From JBBRHQ01 sp963725315 (GTDB lineage Bacteria > Actinomycetota > Thermoleophilia > Solirubrobacterales > 70-9), in assembly GCA_963725315.1 (NCBI GenBank), contig CAVRYA010000001.1, positions 411,805-475,804 of the forward strand: a stretch of DNA of 64,000 bases. The letters are read 5' to 3'. Shown here piece by piece: positions 44,507 to 53,396 of this stretch. Position 1 is the stretch's first letter. Every line of letters begins with the position of its first letter. Both the position numbers and the translations under genes were made by a program. Under the pieces are notes generated by a model. That model searched no databases and had not been told where the DNA came from. It saw only the letters and a program-made list of their open reading frames with translations.

Positions 44507-44522
44507 ACCGCCGCGCTCGCCC

Positions 44523-44716
44523 CTACGCCGCGGGGGTCGTCGAGCATGCACTGACCTCGCGCGCCTCGGCCTCGGGGCCGATGTAGGTGACGAGGACCGC
44601 GCAGGCCAGCTTGCCCTGTAGCTCCGGCGGGACGAACTCCAGAGGTGGTCCGGTCAGGAAGAGGTTGCCGCCGCCGACCTCGTCGGGAGCCGACTCGGCG
44701 AATGAGCGGTTGTGCC
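44523..44716 (-). pseudogene. Remnant resembling an FAD-linked oxidoreductase
   Basis: The minus-strand frame reads SFAESAPDEVGGGNLFLTGP and then PPELQGKLACAVLVTYIGPE, a segment that looks like the region of FAD-binding PCMH-type oxidoreductases before their C-terminal domain. No start codon or other part of the enzyme is present. It is taken to be a short gene remnant between the FKBP gene and the convergent secreted protein. Family assignment is from memory of the motif and is tentative. Confidence 0.35.
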
Positions 44717-45206
44717 CTAACTCACGCTGAGCAGGTCGATCGCGAAGATCAGGGTCGCGTTCGGGGGGATCGCCGGCGGCGAGCCCTGGGCGCCATAGCC
44801 GAGGCTCGGCGGGATGATCAGCTCGCGCCGCCCCCCGACCCGCATCCCCGGGATGCCCTGTTGCCACCCTGGGATCACCCCGCCCGAGCCGAGCTTGAAG
44901 GTGAAGGGCTGGCCACGGTCCCAGGTGGCGTCGAACTCCTTGCCGGTCTCGTAGACGACTCCGACGTACTGCAGCTTGACCGTGTCGCCGATCTTCGCCT
45001 CGGCCCCCTTGCCCTTGACGATGTCGCGCTTGACCAGCTCCTTCGGGGGCGGTGCGTCGGGCGGCTCGATCGAGGGCTTGGCGGAGAGGTCGGTGAGCTC
45101 GCCGGCGTCGCTGTTCGAGCTGCCGCCGCGGGCGATCAGGATGCCCAGCGACCAGGGCGACGGTCAGCCCGACGGCGATGATCAGGGTGAGGACGCGACG
45201 ATCCAT
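44717..45206 (-). CDS. FKBP-type peptidyl-prolyl isomerase, membrane-anchored (one frameshift)
   Basis: The ATG at 45206 starts a signal anchor (MDRRVLTLIIAVGLTVALVA). A one-base shift near 45145 leads into ILIARGGSSNSDAGEL, a linker, and a complete FKBP domain: IGDTVKLQYVGVVYETGKEF, FTFKLGSGGVIPGWQQGI, GMRVGGRRELIIPPSLGYG, ending PNATLIFAIDLLSV and TAG. All hydrophobic pocket residues (Tyr, Phe, Val-Ile, Trp, Tyr, Phe) are in place. It should catalyse proline isomerisation of exported proteins. The shift is probably a sequence error because both sides are intact. Confidence 0.8.
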
Positions 45207-45303
45207 GCGCGCGGCATCCTATGCAGTCCCCTCGCTCGTTCGTTGGACGGATTTGGTTGCCCTGGCGACCGAATACGTCCAACGAGCAACCGGTGCGCCC
45301 TCC

Positions 45304-46506
45304 TCAGCCGCCCCCGAGCGGGTTGAGGTCGGCGAGGCACTCGACCAGCCGTGGCTCGGGCTCGTCGTCGTCGATCACCACCGCCGTCCCCGGCCAGGCG
45401 TAGCGGCAGTAGCGGGCGTAGGCGGCGCGGGAGGAGAGGTCGGGCTCGTAGATCCAGGAGCCGGTGTTCCAGTAGCGCACCCGGCCGTCTGGCGCTGGCG
45501 CGGACGTCGGCGAGCGGCTGGTGGGTGTGGGCGAAGACGATCTTCTCGGCCTCCTCGGCCCAGCCGAGGTTGGCGACGACCTTGGCGAAGGCCTCCAGGG
45601 CGTTCTGGGAGGGATCGGAGGTGGAGATCACCGAGGCCTTGGGGTAGACCGGATGTCCGATCGCCGCCTCGGGGGTCGGCGCCTCGCGCCGCTGGCGCTC
45701 GGTCTCCTCGCGCAGGACCGAGCGGAAGTGCTCCTCGCTGGGCATCGCCGTCTCGTCCGCCGGGGCGCCGCGTCTCGCGCAACCGCCCCGCCAGCTCTCG
45801 CGCACCGCGCAGCGGCACGGCCGCGGCGGAGGCGAGGCGCCCAACGCGCTGCACCGCCCGGTAGACGTTCTGCTGGGCGTGGGTGCCGTGCGGCATCTGC
45901 GCGGCGATGTAGAGCCACTCGGTCAGCAGGGTGATCACCGACTCGTAGTCGGCGATCGTCTTCGGGTCCTCGGGGCCGCCGGTGGCGATCGCCCACAGCG
46001 TCTTGGTCAGCAGCCGCGAGCCGCGCGGACCGGCCAGCCGGGCGTGGGGATCGAGGTAGTGGCCGTGGGTGAGGAGGACGTCGGCGAAGCGGTAGGTCGG
46101 ATAGGCGATCTCGATCTCCACCCCGGGCAGGCGCCGCTCGAGGAAGGCGCGGAAGTAGGTCGTGGGCCGGCGCGAAGTCCGGCCCGTCCGGCGGTTGGCC
46201 GGCGGAGATCTCGGCCTCGAGCCGGTCCTCGGCATCGCGGTGGACGAAGTGGTGGTCGTGGTTGCCGGCGAGGAAGACCAGCCGCCCCCCGCCGAGCTTC
46301 TCGGCGGCGAGGCCGAACAGCCCGTCGGCCGCGGCGAAGGCGTCGGCGACCGAGGCGAAGAGGAAGTCGAAGAGGTCGCCGAGGATGATCAGCTCGTCGA
46401 TCCCCTCCAGGTGCGGCGCCAGCCGCTCCAGCGAGGGCTCCTCGGCCAGCAGGTCGCGTCCGGTCCAGGCGCCGAAGTGGGTGTCCGAGATGACCAGGGC
46501 TCGCAT
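45304..46506 (-). CDS. Calcineurin-like metallophosphoesterase (three frameshifts)
   Basis: Reconstructed as about 400 residues. Metal-site motifs occur in the right order: VISDTHFGAW (Asp, His), ILGDLFDFLF (Asp), LAGNHDHHFV (Asn, His), VLLTHGHYLDPH (His) and VFAHTHQPL (His-x-His). One-base shifts near 46162, 45778 and 45488 separate the blocks, and the C-terminus is RYWNTGSWIYEPDLSSRAAY to TGA. The family includes LpxH-like pyrophosphatases, but an organism of this type is not expected to make lipid A, so the substrate is unknown. Confidence 0.78.
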
Positions 46507-46524
46507 CGGCGCAGCAGGCTCGCC

Positions 46525-47234
46525 CTAGGGCTTGGCCAGGTCCCTGAGCAGATCGCGGGTCTCGTCCTCGTCGAGTCCCTGCGCGACCAGCCTCGAGGGC
46601 TGCTGCGGATCGCGGACGAAGACGTGGAGGTTTCCCTCCTGCTCGGCGAGGACGAGGTCGGTGCTCTCGCGGCTGCCGTCATCCGCCCAGCGCGAGGCGG
46701 TGATCAGCGCCGTGCGCGGGCTGGCCTCCAGCACGGCGTCGGCATCGGCGTCCTTGGGGCCGCGATCGCCCGAGGGGAGGCGATCCCAGAGCCGCTCCAG
46801 CGCCTCGCCGCGGTGCGAAGGGCATAGAGGTGAATGCCGAGGGCGTCGATCAGCGCCTCCAGGGTGACGCCCTCGGGCTGGGGCATCAGCAGGAAGCGCC
46901 AGGGCTGGTCGGGCTCGGTGCCGGTGACCCGGACGTCGACGACGGTCCGCGAGCGCTCCTGGAAGGCGAGGGCGATGCCGAGGTCGCCGCGCACATCGAC
47001 CCGATCGGCGCCGGGCTCGGTGGTGATCAGGTTGCGGGCGGCGAGCGAACGCACCGCCTCGGCGACCAGCTCCGGCGCGGGCTCGCGCTCGATGAAGTCG
47101 ATGACCCCGTTGACGGCGGCGATCTCGGCCAGGGTGTAGGCGCCGAGGGCAACCGGGCCGGTGCCGACCAGCTCGACCACGGCGGTGATCAGCCCCTCCG
47201 GGACGCCGTCGCGACTCTCCTCGGGCTCGATCAG
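46525..47234 (-). CDS. Hypothetical protein B of a coupled pair (CTG start, one frameshift)
   Basis: About 236 residues, unknown family. It is proposed to start at CTG 47234, whose last two bases plus A form the TGA stop of the upstream gene (CTGA); no ATG, GTG or TTG precedes its first conserved-looking helix (GLITAVVELVGTGPVALGAY). The body alternates helices and strands (AEAVRSLAARNLITTE, FQERSRTVVDVRVTG); after a shift near 46815 it continues GEALERLWDRLPSGD to a helical end (DEDETRDLLRDLAKP). The coupling suggests that it works with the upstream protein A. Confidence 0.5.
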
Positions 47235-48207
47235 TCCGTCGCTCCCTCGACGGGCGAGCCCGCCCGCGGCGCGGGGACGAGGCGAACCGCGCAGGAGACC
47301 GAGCGATCCTCGCCGGCCCTGACCGTGCCGGCGCGGGTCTCCCCCGCCGGCGGCAGGCCCCACGGAGGGGCGGGGTCATCGTCGCGCGCGAACACCTCGC
47401 GGGCGGCGTCGGAGGCCGTCTCGGTGACCCAGACGTCGGAGCCGCCGAAGAGGCCCCGGCCGGGGGTCTCGCCCGGGACGAAGGCGATCTCGAGCAGGTC
47501 GTTGGCGCGATCGGGAGGCGGGAAGCGGCGCGCCAGGTCGGGCGAGGCCGAGGTGGTGTCGTCGTCCTCCTCGATCCGGCTCAGCGCCCCGGTCAGCTCG
47601 TCGCTCGCCGACCTCCGGCAGCGGCACCGTGGCGCCGAGGTCGGGCGAGAGGTACATCGGCCGCCGCTCGGTCTTCCCCGACAGCCCCCACGGCCCGACG
47701 TTTCGCTTCGTCACCCGGTAGACGATGTAGTCGAACAGGTGCTGGACGTCCTGCCAGCTGGGCAGCTTGCGCGCCCCCAGCGAGGCCGGGGTCTTCTCCA
47801 GCTGCACCCAGGTGCCGTCGCTGGTGCGGCCGTGGAGCTTCTCGCGGACCAGCGGGCCGCTTCATGCCGATGTCCGGAAATTCCTTCTTATCAATTGTCT
47901 TGTGGTGGCTGGAGATCCGCTCGCGGCTGCCCTCCGGAAAGCGCCAGCGCTGATACAGCTCCGGCTGATCGACGAGGACGTGGCCGCCGCAGAGGACGTC
48001 GCGCAGCTGCTCGACGTCGAGGCCGTGCTGCTCGAGGTCGGCGATGATCGCCGCCTCCTCCGGGGTCAGCCTCGCGGCGGCCTTCGCCAGCCCCTTGCGA
48101 TAGCTGCCCGAGCGGGCGGTGATCTCGACCATCAGCCGCACCCGGTCGCGGATCCGCTCGGTCTCGCGGGCGCCGAGTTCGGGCTGGGAGGCGGTCTCGG
48201 TGCTCAC
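47231..48207 (-). CDS. Hypothetical protein A of a coupled pair (two frameshifts)
   Basis: About 325 residues starting at GTG. The first part is helical (ETERIRDRVRLMVEITARSG, LTPEEAAIIADLEQHGLDVE), with QRWRFPEGSRERISSHHKTI. After shifts near 47857 and 47606 it continues GPLVREKLHGRTSDGTWVQL, SWQDVQHLFDYIVYRVTKRN and a long Asp/Pro-rich C-terminus ending SPVEGATD and TGA. No family is recognised. It ends in the CTGA overlap with protein B. Both sit next to the phosphoesterase gene. Confidence 0.5.
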
Positions 48208-48260
48208 GTCCCAGAATCTATGCGAAGGGGCCGTAGCACTGCGGGACGTGCGAGCGAGTG

Positions 48261-48857
48261 CTAGGTACCGATGCCGGCGCCCTGTGATCGCGGCGGGCGC
48301 CTGGCGGCAGCGGTCGGGGCGGGCCGGCCGCCGTAGCGGAGGGCGAGCAGGACCAGGACCGGAACGGCGCTGCCGACCACGATCGCCTGCATCCACAGGC
48401 TGGCCCCGTCGGTGCCCGAGCCCAGCGAGTGGACGACGGCAAGCGCGTAGACCAGCACCGTGGCGCGATGGATCTGGCGCCAGCGTCGCGCCCCAATCCG
48501 GCGCCGCAGGTAGAAGGTCGGACCCAACAGGAGGGCGAGGTAGCCGGCGAGGATGCCGAGCCCGACCCAGAGCGGGCGGTAGCCGATCGTGAACGGGATC
48601 GCGATCCCGGTGATGCCGGGGCTGAGCCATTTGTCGCCGAGCAGGCAGATGCCGTGCACGGCGATCGCGACCAGCCCGGTCAGCGCCACCTGCTGGTGGA
48701 CCTTGACCAGGTTGCGCTTCAGCCCCGGAGGCTTGGGCAGGCTCGAGGCCAGATAGAGGCCGATCAGCACCGCGGTCGCGATCAACAAGAAGGCGACGAT
48801 GCCGGCCGAACGCGCCACCAGCCACCACGCATAGTTGGCGGGGTCGGGCTCAGTCAC
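48261..48857 (-). CDS. Ferric-reductase-like haem membrane protein
   Basis: About 198 residues from GTG, with five or six membrane helices. Two helices carry paired His in the arrangement of b-type haem proteins: KVHQQVALTGLVAIAVHG and RQIHRATVLVYALAVVHS. This is the ferric reductase-like transmembrane domain seen in MsrQ, YedZ and NOX relatives. It may pass electrons across the membrane, with the ferredoxin and reductase genes nearby as donors (inference). It overlaps the next upstream small gene by 8 bp. Confidence 0.8.
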   Translation of the reverse strand: MTEPDPANYAWWLVARSAGIVAFLLIATAVLIGLYLASSLPKPPGLKRNLVKVHQQVALTGLVAIAVHGICLLGDKWLSPGITGIAIPFTIGYRPLWVGLGILAGYLALLLGPTFYLRRRIGARRWRQIHRATVLVYALAVVHSLGSGTDGASLWMQAIVVGSAVPVLVLLALRYGGRPAPTAAARRPPRSQGAGIGT

Positions 48858-49083
48858 CGCGATTGCCTTCCGGGGACTCGGGCTCCCCACCGCCGGTCGG
48901 GGGCGGGGCCTGCTTGGCGGGAACCTGCGCCGGGCCGGTGACGGCAACCGTGGTCGGCCCGCTGAACATGGTGTAGGCCGCCAGCCCGGCGAGGGCCAGG
49001 AGGACAGCGATCGCGGCGATTACCTGGGCCGGGGAGTGCCCTGCGGCGACCGGAGGGGCTGCGCGTCCCGCCGCCGGGCTCAT
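48850..49083 (-). CDS. Small single-helix membrane protein
   Basis: 77 residues: a short N-terminus, one helix (VIAAIAVLLALAGLAAYTMF) and a Pro/Gly-rich outer tail (AKQAPPPTGGGEPESPEGN). No flavin-attachment motif is seen. It overlaps both neighbours (8 bp and 4 bp, ATGA), so it is an integral part of the operon with the haem protein. Function unknown, probably an anchor or subunit. Confidence 0.6.
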   Translation of the reverse strand: MSPAAGRAAPPVAAGHSPAQVIAAIAVLLALAGLAAYTMFSGPTTVAVTGPAQVPAKQAPPPTGGGEPESPEGNRGD

Positions 49084-49364
49084 GGCGCCACCGGGGAGGT
49101 GCGGGAGACGATCGTCGTCGCCTGCTTGACCTGGCCGCCCTTGCTCGCCGGCTGGCTCACGGCCCGTACCGCAGGCCCCGGTCCCAGCGCGGGATCCCTG
49201 CCATTTCGGACCTGGGTCGCCAGCAGGGTGAGGATGACGAAGAACAACCCGAGCGCCGCGGTGATCACCGCCAGCGGGCTCGGCAACGGGCGCCGGGCCG
49301 TGGGTCGCGCCGGCGGCTTTTGGGCGGCGCCGCCATCGCCCGGGGTCAAGGGGTTCTCGGTCAT
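49080..49364 (-). CDS. Small single-helix membrane protein
   Basis: 94 residues with a charged/proline N-terminus, one helix (LAVITAALGLFFVILTLLAT) and a polar outer part. ATG at 49364 follows GGGAGGAATGA. It overlaps the next gene as ATGA. Similar in form to its downstream neighbour but not in sequence. Function unknown; a second small partner for the haem protein is possible. Confidence 0.6.
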   Translation of the reverse strand: MTENPLTPGDGGAAQKPPARPTARRPLPSPLAVITAALGLFFVILTLLATQVRNGRDPALGPGPAVRAVSQPASKGGQVKQATTIVSRTSPVAP

Positions 49365-49368
49365 CGAT

Positions 49369-49976
49369 TCATTCCTCCCCGCAGACCCGGAAGCCGTAGC
49401 CGCGGGCAAATGCCGTCAGCGCCACGGTCAGATTGTCCAACTCGCCGCGAAGCTGCCGCAACCTCGGCACGTCCACCGCGGCGAGGGCGTTGCGGATCTG
49501 GCGACGCAGGACGAGCTGGCGGCTGATCGGATCGAACAGGTTGGCCGCGCAGGGCGGAGCGGTCCCCGGGCGGAGCCGGAACGGCCTTGATCTGAGACAG
49601 CTGTTTCGTCCACAGCGCGATCGTGTCGTCATATGCGTTGACCGCCTCGCTCTCGTTGGTCGACTTGCCGACCTGCTCGCGGGCGCCGGTGTGCTCGGGG
49701 TCGAGCTTGCTGCAGATCCGGTCGATCCGGCCGGATGTACGCCCTCCTGGCGGGATCGGAAACGGCGCTGCTCGGCACCTTCGGAGCGCCACCGGTTTGC
49801 CCCGTCGGGGGCTGGGCCCCGGTCGTCGTGGCGCTGGTCGCGACCGTGCCGGTCTCGCCCTCGCCGCGGCGGGTGTCACCGCCACAGCCCGGGACGAGCA
49901 GCAGCAGCGCGGCCAGCGCCGCTGCGAGCGCGGGCCAGTGCGGAATCGCCACCGGGATGCGGGTCCGGGCGGCCAT
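49369..49976 (-). CDS. Lipoprotein of the redox cluster (two frameshifts)
   Basis: About 200 residues when reconstructed. It has a signal peptide with lipobox (AALLLLVPGCGG), a Ser/Thr/Gly/Pro linker, then after a shift near 49732 a helical domain (IDRICSKLDPEHTGAREQVG, DDTIALWTKQLSQIKAV), and after a second near 49558 NLFDPISRQLVLRRQIRNAL and LDNLTVALTAFARGYGFRVC. Two Cys (ICSKL and FRVC) may form a disulfide. It resembles small actinobacterial lipoproteins of unknown role. Its end is 4 bp before the membrane-protein gene. Confidence 0.55.
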
Positions 49977-49981
49977 CGGAG

Positions 49982-50188
49982 CTAGGGGTACACCTGCTCG
50001 CCGGTGTCGGTGTCGATCACGGCGATCGCCACCGAGGGGCAGATCTCGGCCGCCTCCATGATCAGCTCGGGAGGGCCCTCGCCGATCACATGGGCGGTGT
50101 CGTTGAGCGCGAACACAGCCGGCGCCAGCTCGACGCAGTCCCCGTGCGCGGCGCAGGCGCCCTCATCAACTCGCGGTACGTAGCTCAT
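49982..50188 (-). CDS. Ferredoxin with a CxxHxxC cluster motif
   Basis: 68 residues, the size of one-cluster ferredoxins. Ligands lie in GACAAHGDCVELAP and EICPSVAIAV: Cys-x2-His-x2-Cys, later Cys-Pro. His replaces the usual second Cys, as in a group of actinobacterial ferredoxins that serve cytochromes P450, so the cluster is probably 3Fe-4S. ATG at 50188 overlaps the end of the reductase gene, so both are co-translated. Confidence 0.88.
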   Translation of the reverse strand: MSYVPRVDEGACAAHGDCVELAPAVFALNDTAHVIGEGPPELIMEAAEICPSVAIAVIDTDTGEQVYP

Positions 50189-51365
50189 CCTCGCTCCTCT
50201 CGGGGTCTGAAGTGCCGGCCGCGATCTGCTTTCGCATCGCCGCGAGGTCCCTGGGGCGAGCAACGGCCATGCCGGCCACCGGGGTCCCCTCGCGCCACAT
50301 CAGCGCGCTGAAGTCACGCTTATCCGGGTCGCCGTCTATCTCGATCTGATCCGCCTCGCGCGCGTCGCCGATCAGCTGCACCCGCAGCCCGTACTGGTCG
50401 GTCCAGAACGAGGGCAGCGAGAGAGGCAGGGGGTCGAGCCCGAGGATCGCCCGCGCGACCTGGGCACCCTGGCGGGAGGCCGCCTCCCATTGCTCGCTGC
50501 GCTCATGGGCCCCGGTGACCGAGTTCAGCTGCCGGGCGCTGTCGCCGGCGGCGTAGACGTCGGGGGCACCGGTGCGGCCGCTGGAGTCGGTCGGCACGCC
50601 CCCGGGGTCCAGCCCGCTGCCCTCGAGCCACTCCGTCGCGGGCTCGATCCCGATTCCCACCACCAGCGCGTCGCACTCGAGTCGCCGTCCGTCGGTCAGC
50701 TGGACCCAGCCGGTGCCGTCGCTCCCCTCGCCGAGCCGCGCCACCTGGGCCGAGAGCAGGACCTCGACCCCCTCGGCACGATGCATCTCGACGAACCAGC
50801 CGGCGAGCCGGGGACCCAGAACCCGAAGCAGCGGTGCGGGAGCCGCCTCCAGGACCGTGACGCCGAGGCCGAGGCTGCGGGCCGTCGCCGCGACCTCGAG
50901 GCCGATGAAGCCGGCGCCGACGACGACCAGGGCGGCGCCGGGGCGAAGCGCATCGCGCAGGCGAACCGCGTCCTCGACCGTGCGCAGCGTGTGGGTTCCG
51001 GCGAACTGCTCGGTGCCGGGAAGCACGCGGGGGCGGCTTCCCGAGGCGATCAGCAGCGAGTCATAGCCGAGGGTCGCGCCGGAGTCGAGGGTGACCGTCC
51101 TGCGTCCGGGGTCGAGTGCGACCGCTCTCTCGCCGAGCAGCAGCTCGATCTCGCGCTCCGTGTACCAGTCGGCCGGGCGGAAGGCGAGCGCCTCGGGCTC
51201 CCGATCCCCGGAGAGGACTGCCTTGGAGAGGGGCGGGCGGTCATAGGGGCGGCGCTCCTCCTCGCAGACGATCCTGATCCTCCCCTCGAACCCCTGGGAG
51301 CGCAGGGTCTCGCAGCAGCGCTGCGCGGCCAGCCCGCCGCCGGCGATCAGGACGCCGTCGCTCAC
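50166..51365 (-). CDS. FAD-dependent ferredoxin reductase
   Basis: A 399-residue flavoprotein disulfide-reductase-like enzyme: GVLIAGGGLAAQRCCETLRSQ (FAD), PYDRPPLSKAVLSG (typical of ferredoxin and rubredoxin reductases), GAALVVVGAGFIGLEVAATA (NAD(P)H) and DVYAAGDSA (FAD closing). It should transfer electrons from NAD(P)H to the ferredoxin encoded next to it. GTG start. No P450 gene is in the window, so the final acceptor may be the haem membrane protein. Confidence 0.92.
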   Translation of the reverse strand: MSDGVLIAGGGLAAQRCCETLRSQGFEGRIRIVCEEERRPYDRPPLSKAVLSGDREPEALAFRPADWYTEREIELLLGERAVALDPGRRTVTLDSGATLGYDSLLIASGSRPRVLPGTEQFAGTHTLRTVEDAVRLRDALRPGAALVVVGAGFIGLEVAATARSLGLGVTVLEAAPAPLLRVLGPRLAGWFVEMHRAEGVEVLLSAQVARLGEGSDGTGWVQLTDGRRLECDALVVGIGIEPATEWLEGSGLDPGGVPTDSSGRTGAPDVYAAGDSARQLNSVTGAHERSEQWEAASRQGAQVARAILGLDPLPLSLPSFWTDQYGLRVQLIGDAREADQIEIDGDPDKRDFSALMWREGTPVAGMAVARPRDLAAMRKQIAAGTSDPERSEDELRTAS

Positions 51366-51560
51366 CTCTGGCCCCGCATTTCGCTCTCTGCGTGGCCCTC
51401 GCTGCCGCTGTCGGCGCGCTCGAAAACCATCTCGACCGCCGAGTCTATGTCGCGAGTCGCGGACGGCATCGGGGTTTTGCCGCCTTTTTACTTTGGGTTT
51501 TCCGGGGAGAAATCGCCCCTCGGCGCCGTTCCTGCAAGGAGCTTCAAGGCTCCCGCGCCC

Positions 51561-52529
51561 TCAGGCGGGCGTCGCCGCCCCGGCCGGCGGCCCGCCCGCC
51601 GCCGCCCCGATCCGCTCCACGCCGCCGTCGTCGGCGACGATCAGCCCGCCGTTTGACAGCAGGAACTCGCGGGCCCCGAGGGGTCCGCTGAGAAGCGCCG
51701 CCTTCGCCAGGGTGTCGGCCTCGAGCGCGGTCGGTGCGCGGGCGCTGGCGCAGATCAGACCGGTCCAGGCGGATTCGCCGCTGGAGGGGTCGATCAGGTG
51801 ATGGGCGTGGCCCCCGTCGGAGGTGCGCCAGAGGCGCGCGTCGATTCCGGAGGTCGCCACCGCCCCCCTGGTGATCGGGAAGGTCTCGATCGCGACGCCG
51901 CTCACCGGGTGGCGCACCTCGATCTCGACCGGCTCGTCCCAGGGCAGCCTGCCCCCGACCCGGACGTCGCCGCCGCAGTCGATCGCGTAGCGGGCGTAGG
52001 GGGAGAGCCGTGCGGCGATCATGTCCGCCGCCAGGCCCTTGCCGGTGCCTCCGCTGTCGAACATCAGCCCCGGCGGGCGCCGAATCGCGCCCTCTTCCTC
52101 GCTGACGGCAAAGCCCCTCCAGGCCGCCGCCGGACTCGGCTTCGCCGGGCGTCGTCGGGGAGCGCCGGCCAGCGCCTCGGCGAGCGGCGAGGAGGCGACG
52201 CCCTCCCGGGACTCCGCGTAGCCGATCGCCTCCAGCTCGGGCAGGAGCGAGGGGTCGACGAGGCCGCCGGTGCGCTCCGCAGCCCAGATCCCGGCCCGGA
52301 CGGCACTCCGAAGCAGGGCCGACGCCGGGACCACCTCGCGAGGGTCGCGGTTCAGCTCGGAGAGCTCACTGTCGGGCCTAAACCGCGAGAGCCGCCGGTC
52401 GAAGTCGATCAGCGCCGACTCGACCTCGGCCGCCATTGCCTCGGGCTCGGGCAGCCCCTCGTCGAGGCGGGCCCCGATCAGCACGCGAACCTCGGTTCCC
52501 ATCGTCCGAAAGGAGCGCTCGACCATCAA
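51561..52529 (-). CDS. apbE: FAD:protein FMN transferase
   Basis: A 322-residue ApbE enzyme, which attaches FMN to Thr/Ser of target proteins. Motifs: RTMGTEVRVLIGA at the start, DRRLSRFRPDSELSELN, FDSGGTGKGLAADMIAARL (metal and FAD), YAIDCGGDVRVGG and HHLIDPSSG. Other ApbE systems pair with an FMN-binding domain protein, but none is visible here. It is 195 bp upstream of the reductase and may belong to the same redox cluster. Start ATG at 52529 or the next ATG. Confidence 0.93.
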   Translation of the reverse strand: MMVERSFRTMGTEVRVLIGARLDEGLPEPEAMAAEVESALIDFDRRLSRFRPDSELSELNRDPREVVPASALLRSAVRAGIWAAERTGGLVDPSLLPELEAIGYAESREGVASSPLAEALAGAPRRRPAKPSPAAAWRGFAVSEEEGAIRRPPGLMFDSGGTGKGLAADMIAARLSPYARYAIDCGGDVRVGGRLPWDEPVEIEVRHPVSGVAIETFPITRGAVATSGIDARLWRTSDGGHAHHLIDPSSGESAWTGLICASARAPTALEADTLAKAALLSGPLGAREFLLSNGGLIVADDGGVERIGAAAGGPPAGAATPA

Positions 52530-52601
52530 GGGGATTCTCCCGGCTCAGGGGCGACCCACGCTGCCCTCACCCCTCGATCCGGAAGCCGGGCGCCGGGCGG
52601 G

Positions 52602-53033
52602 CTATGCCTCCGCCAGCGGGTTATCCCAGCGCACGCCGGGGAAGCGGGCGAAGTCGCCGTCGGTGCTGCAGATGGTGAGGCCGTGCTCGATCGCCAGCGC
52701 CGCCAGGTGGGCGTCGGGAACGAGCTCGGGGCGGTTGACCTCCGGCATCAGCTGCTCGAGGACCTCGGCGTGGCGCTCGGTCGGCGACGGAATCCAGGCC
52801 GGGGCGGCGGAGAGCCAGGATCGCACCTGCTGCCAGGAATCCGCGAGGGGGACCGGGCGCTCGAACAGCCGCGGGTTGCCGACCAGCCGGAGGAAGGCGA
52901 GGATCGAGGGCCAGGGGAACCCCACCCGGGGCACCCCCGCAAGCCGTTCATCGAGCCAGGGCCGAGCCCGCTCGTGCTGGGGCAGCTCGCGAATCGAGGC
53001 GTAGACGAGCAGATTGGCGTCGAGCAGGATCAG
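52602..53033 (-). CDS. vapC: PIN-domain toxin VapC (CTG start)
   Basis: 143 residues. Using CTG at 53033 as start gives ILLDANLLVYASIRELPQHE after Met, the exact N-terminus of VapC toxins with the first catalytic Asp; the first ATG/GTG/TTG in frame (GTG near 52934) would delete it. Other metal residues are in ERHAEVLEQL, VPDAHLAALAIEHG and CSTDGDF. It should be a ribonuclease kept in check by VapB. The CTG overlaps the vapB stop as CTGA, so coupling is tight. Confidence 0.85.
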   Translation of the reverse strand: MILLDANLLVYASIRELPQHERARPWLDERLAGVPRVGFPWPSILAFLRLVGNPRLFERPVPLADSWQQVRSWLSAAPAWIPSPTERHAEVLEQLMPEVNRPELVPDAHLAALAIEHGLTICSTDGDFARFPGVRWDNPLAEA

Positions 53034-53278
53034 CGGAACGCCTCTCCCTCGGCGCGTGCCAGGGCGCCGGCGACGTCGTCGATATCGGCGACGAGCGGCT
53101 TGCCGACCGAGAAGGCGCGGGTGCGCACCGGCTCCCCGGGTACGGAGTCCTCCCGGTCGTGGTGCAGGCCGAGCCGGAGCAGCCGGTTGATCTCCTCCTT
53201 GAGACCGCGCTCGCCCCTGCGGCGGCGGCGCTGAAGCTCGGCGGCGACGTCTGGGTCCAGGGTCAGAGTGGTGCGCAT
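53030..53278 (-). CDS. vapB: VapB-type antitoxin
   Basis: 82 residues. MRTTLTLDPDVAAELQRRRR and GLKEEINRLLRLGL form a ribbon-helix-helix DNA-binding domain; the tail (FSVGKPLVADIDDVAGALAR) would wrap the toxin. It should repress its own operon together with VapC. ATG start; a TAGCAT-like hexamer lies upstream. The overlap CTGA joins it to vapC. Confidence 0.85.
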   Translation of the reverse strand: MRTTLTLDPDVAAELQRRRRRGERGLKEEINRLLRLGLHHDREDSVPGEPVRTRAFSVGKPLVADIDDVAGALARAEGEAFR

Positions 53279-53396
53279 TTCGTCATCGAGACATCGTTTA
53301 CTTGATGATTTGATGCTACCACTGACCATGAACCACAATTGTCGGCGATCGGCTCGCACCGATGGCACCCACTCCGTCAAGCTTCGGCAACCCTTG

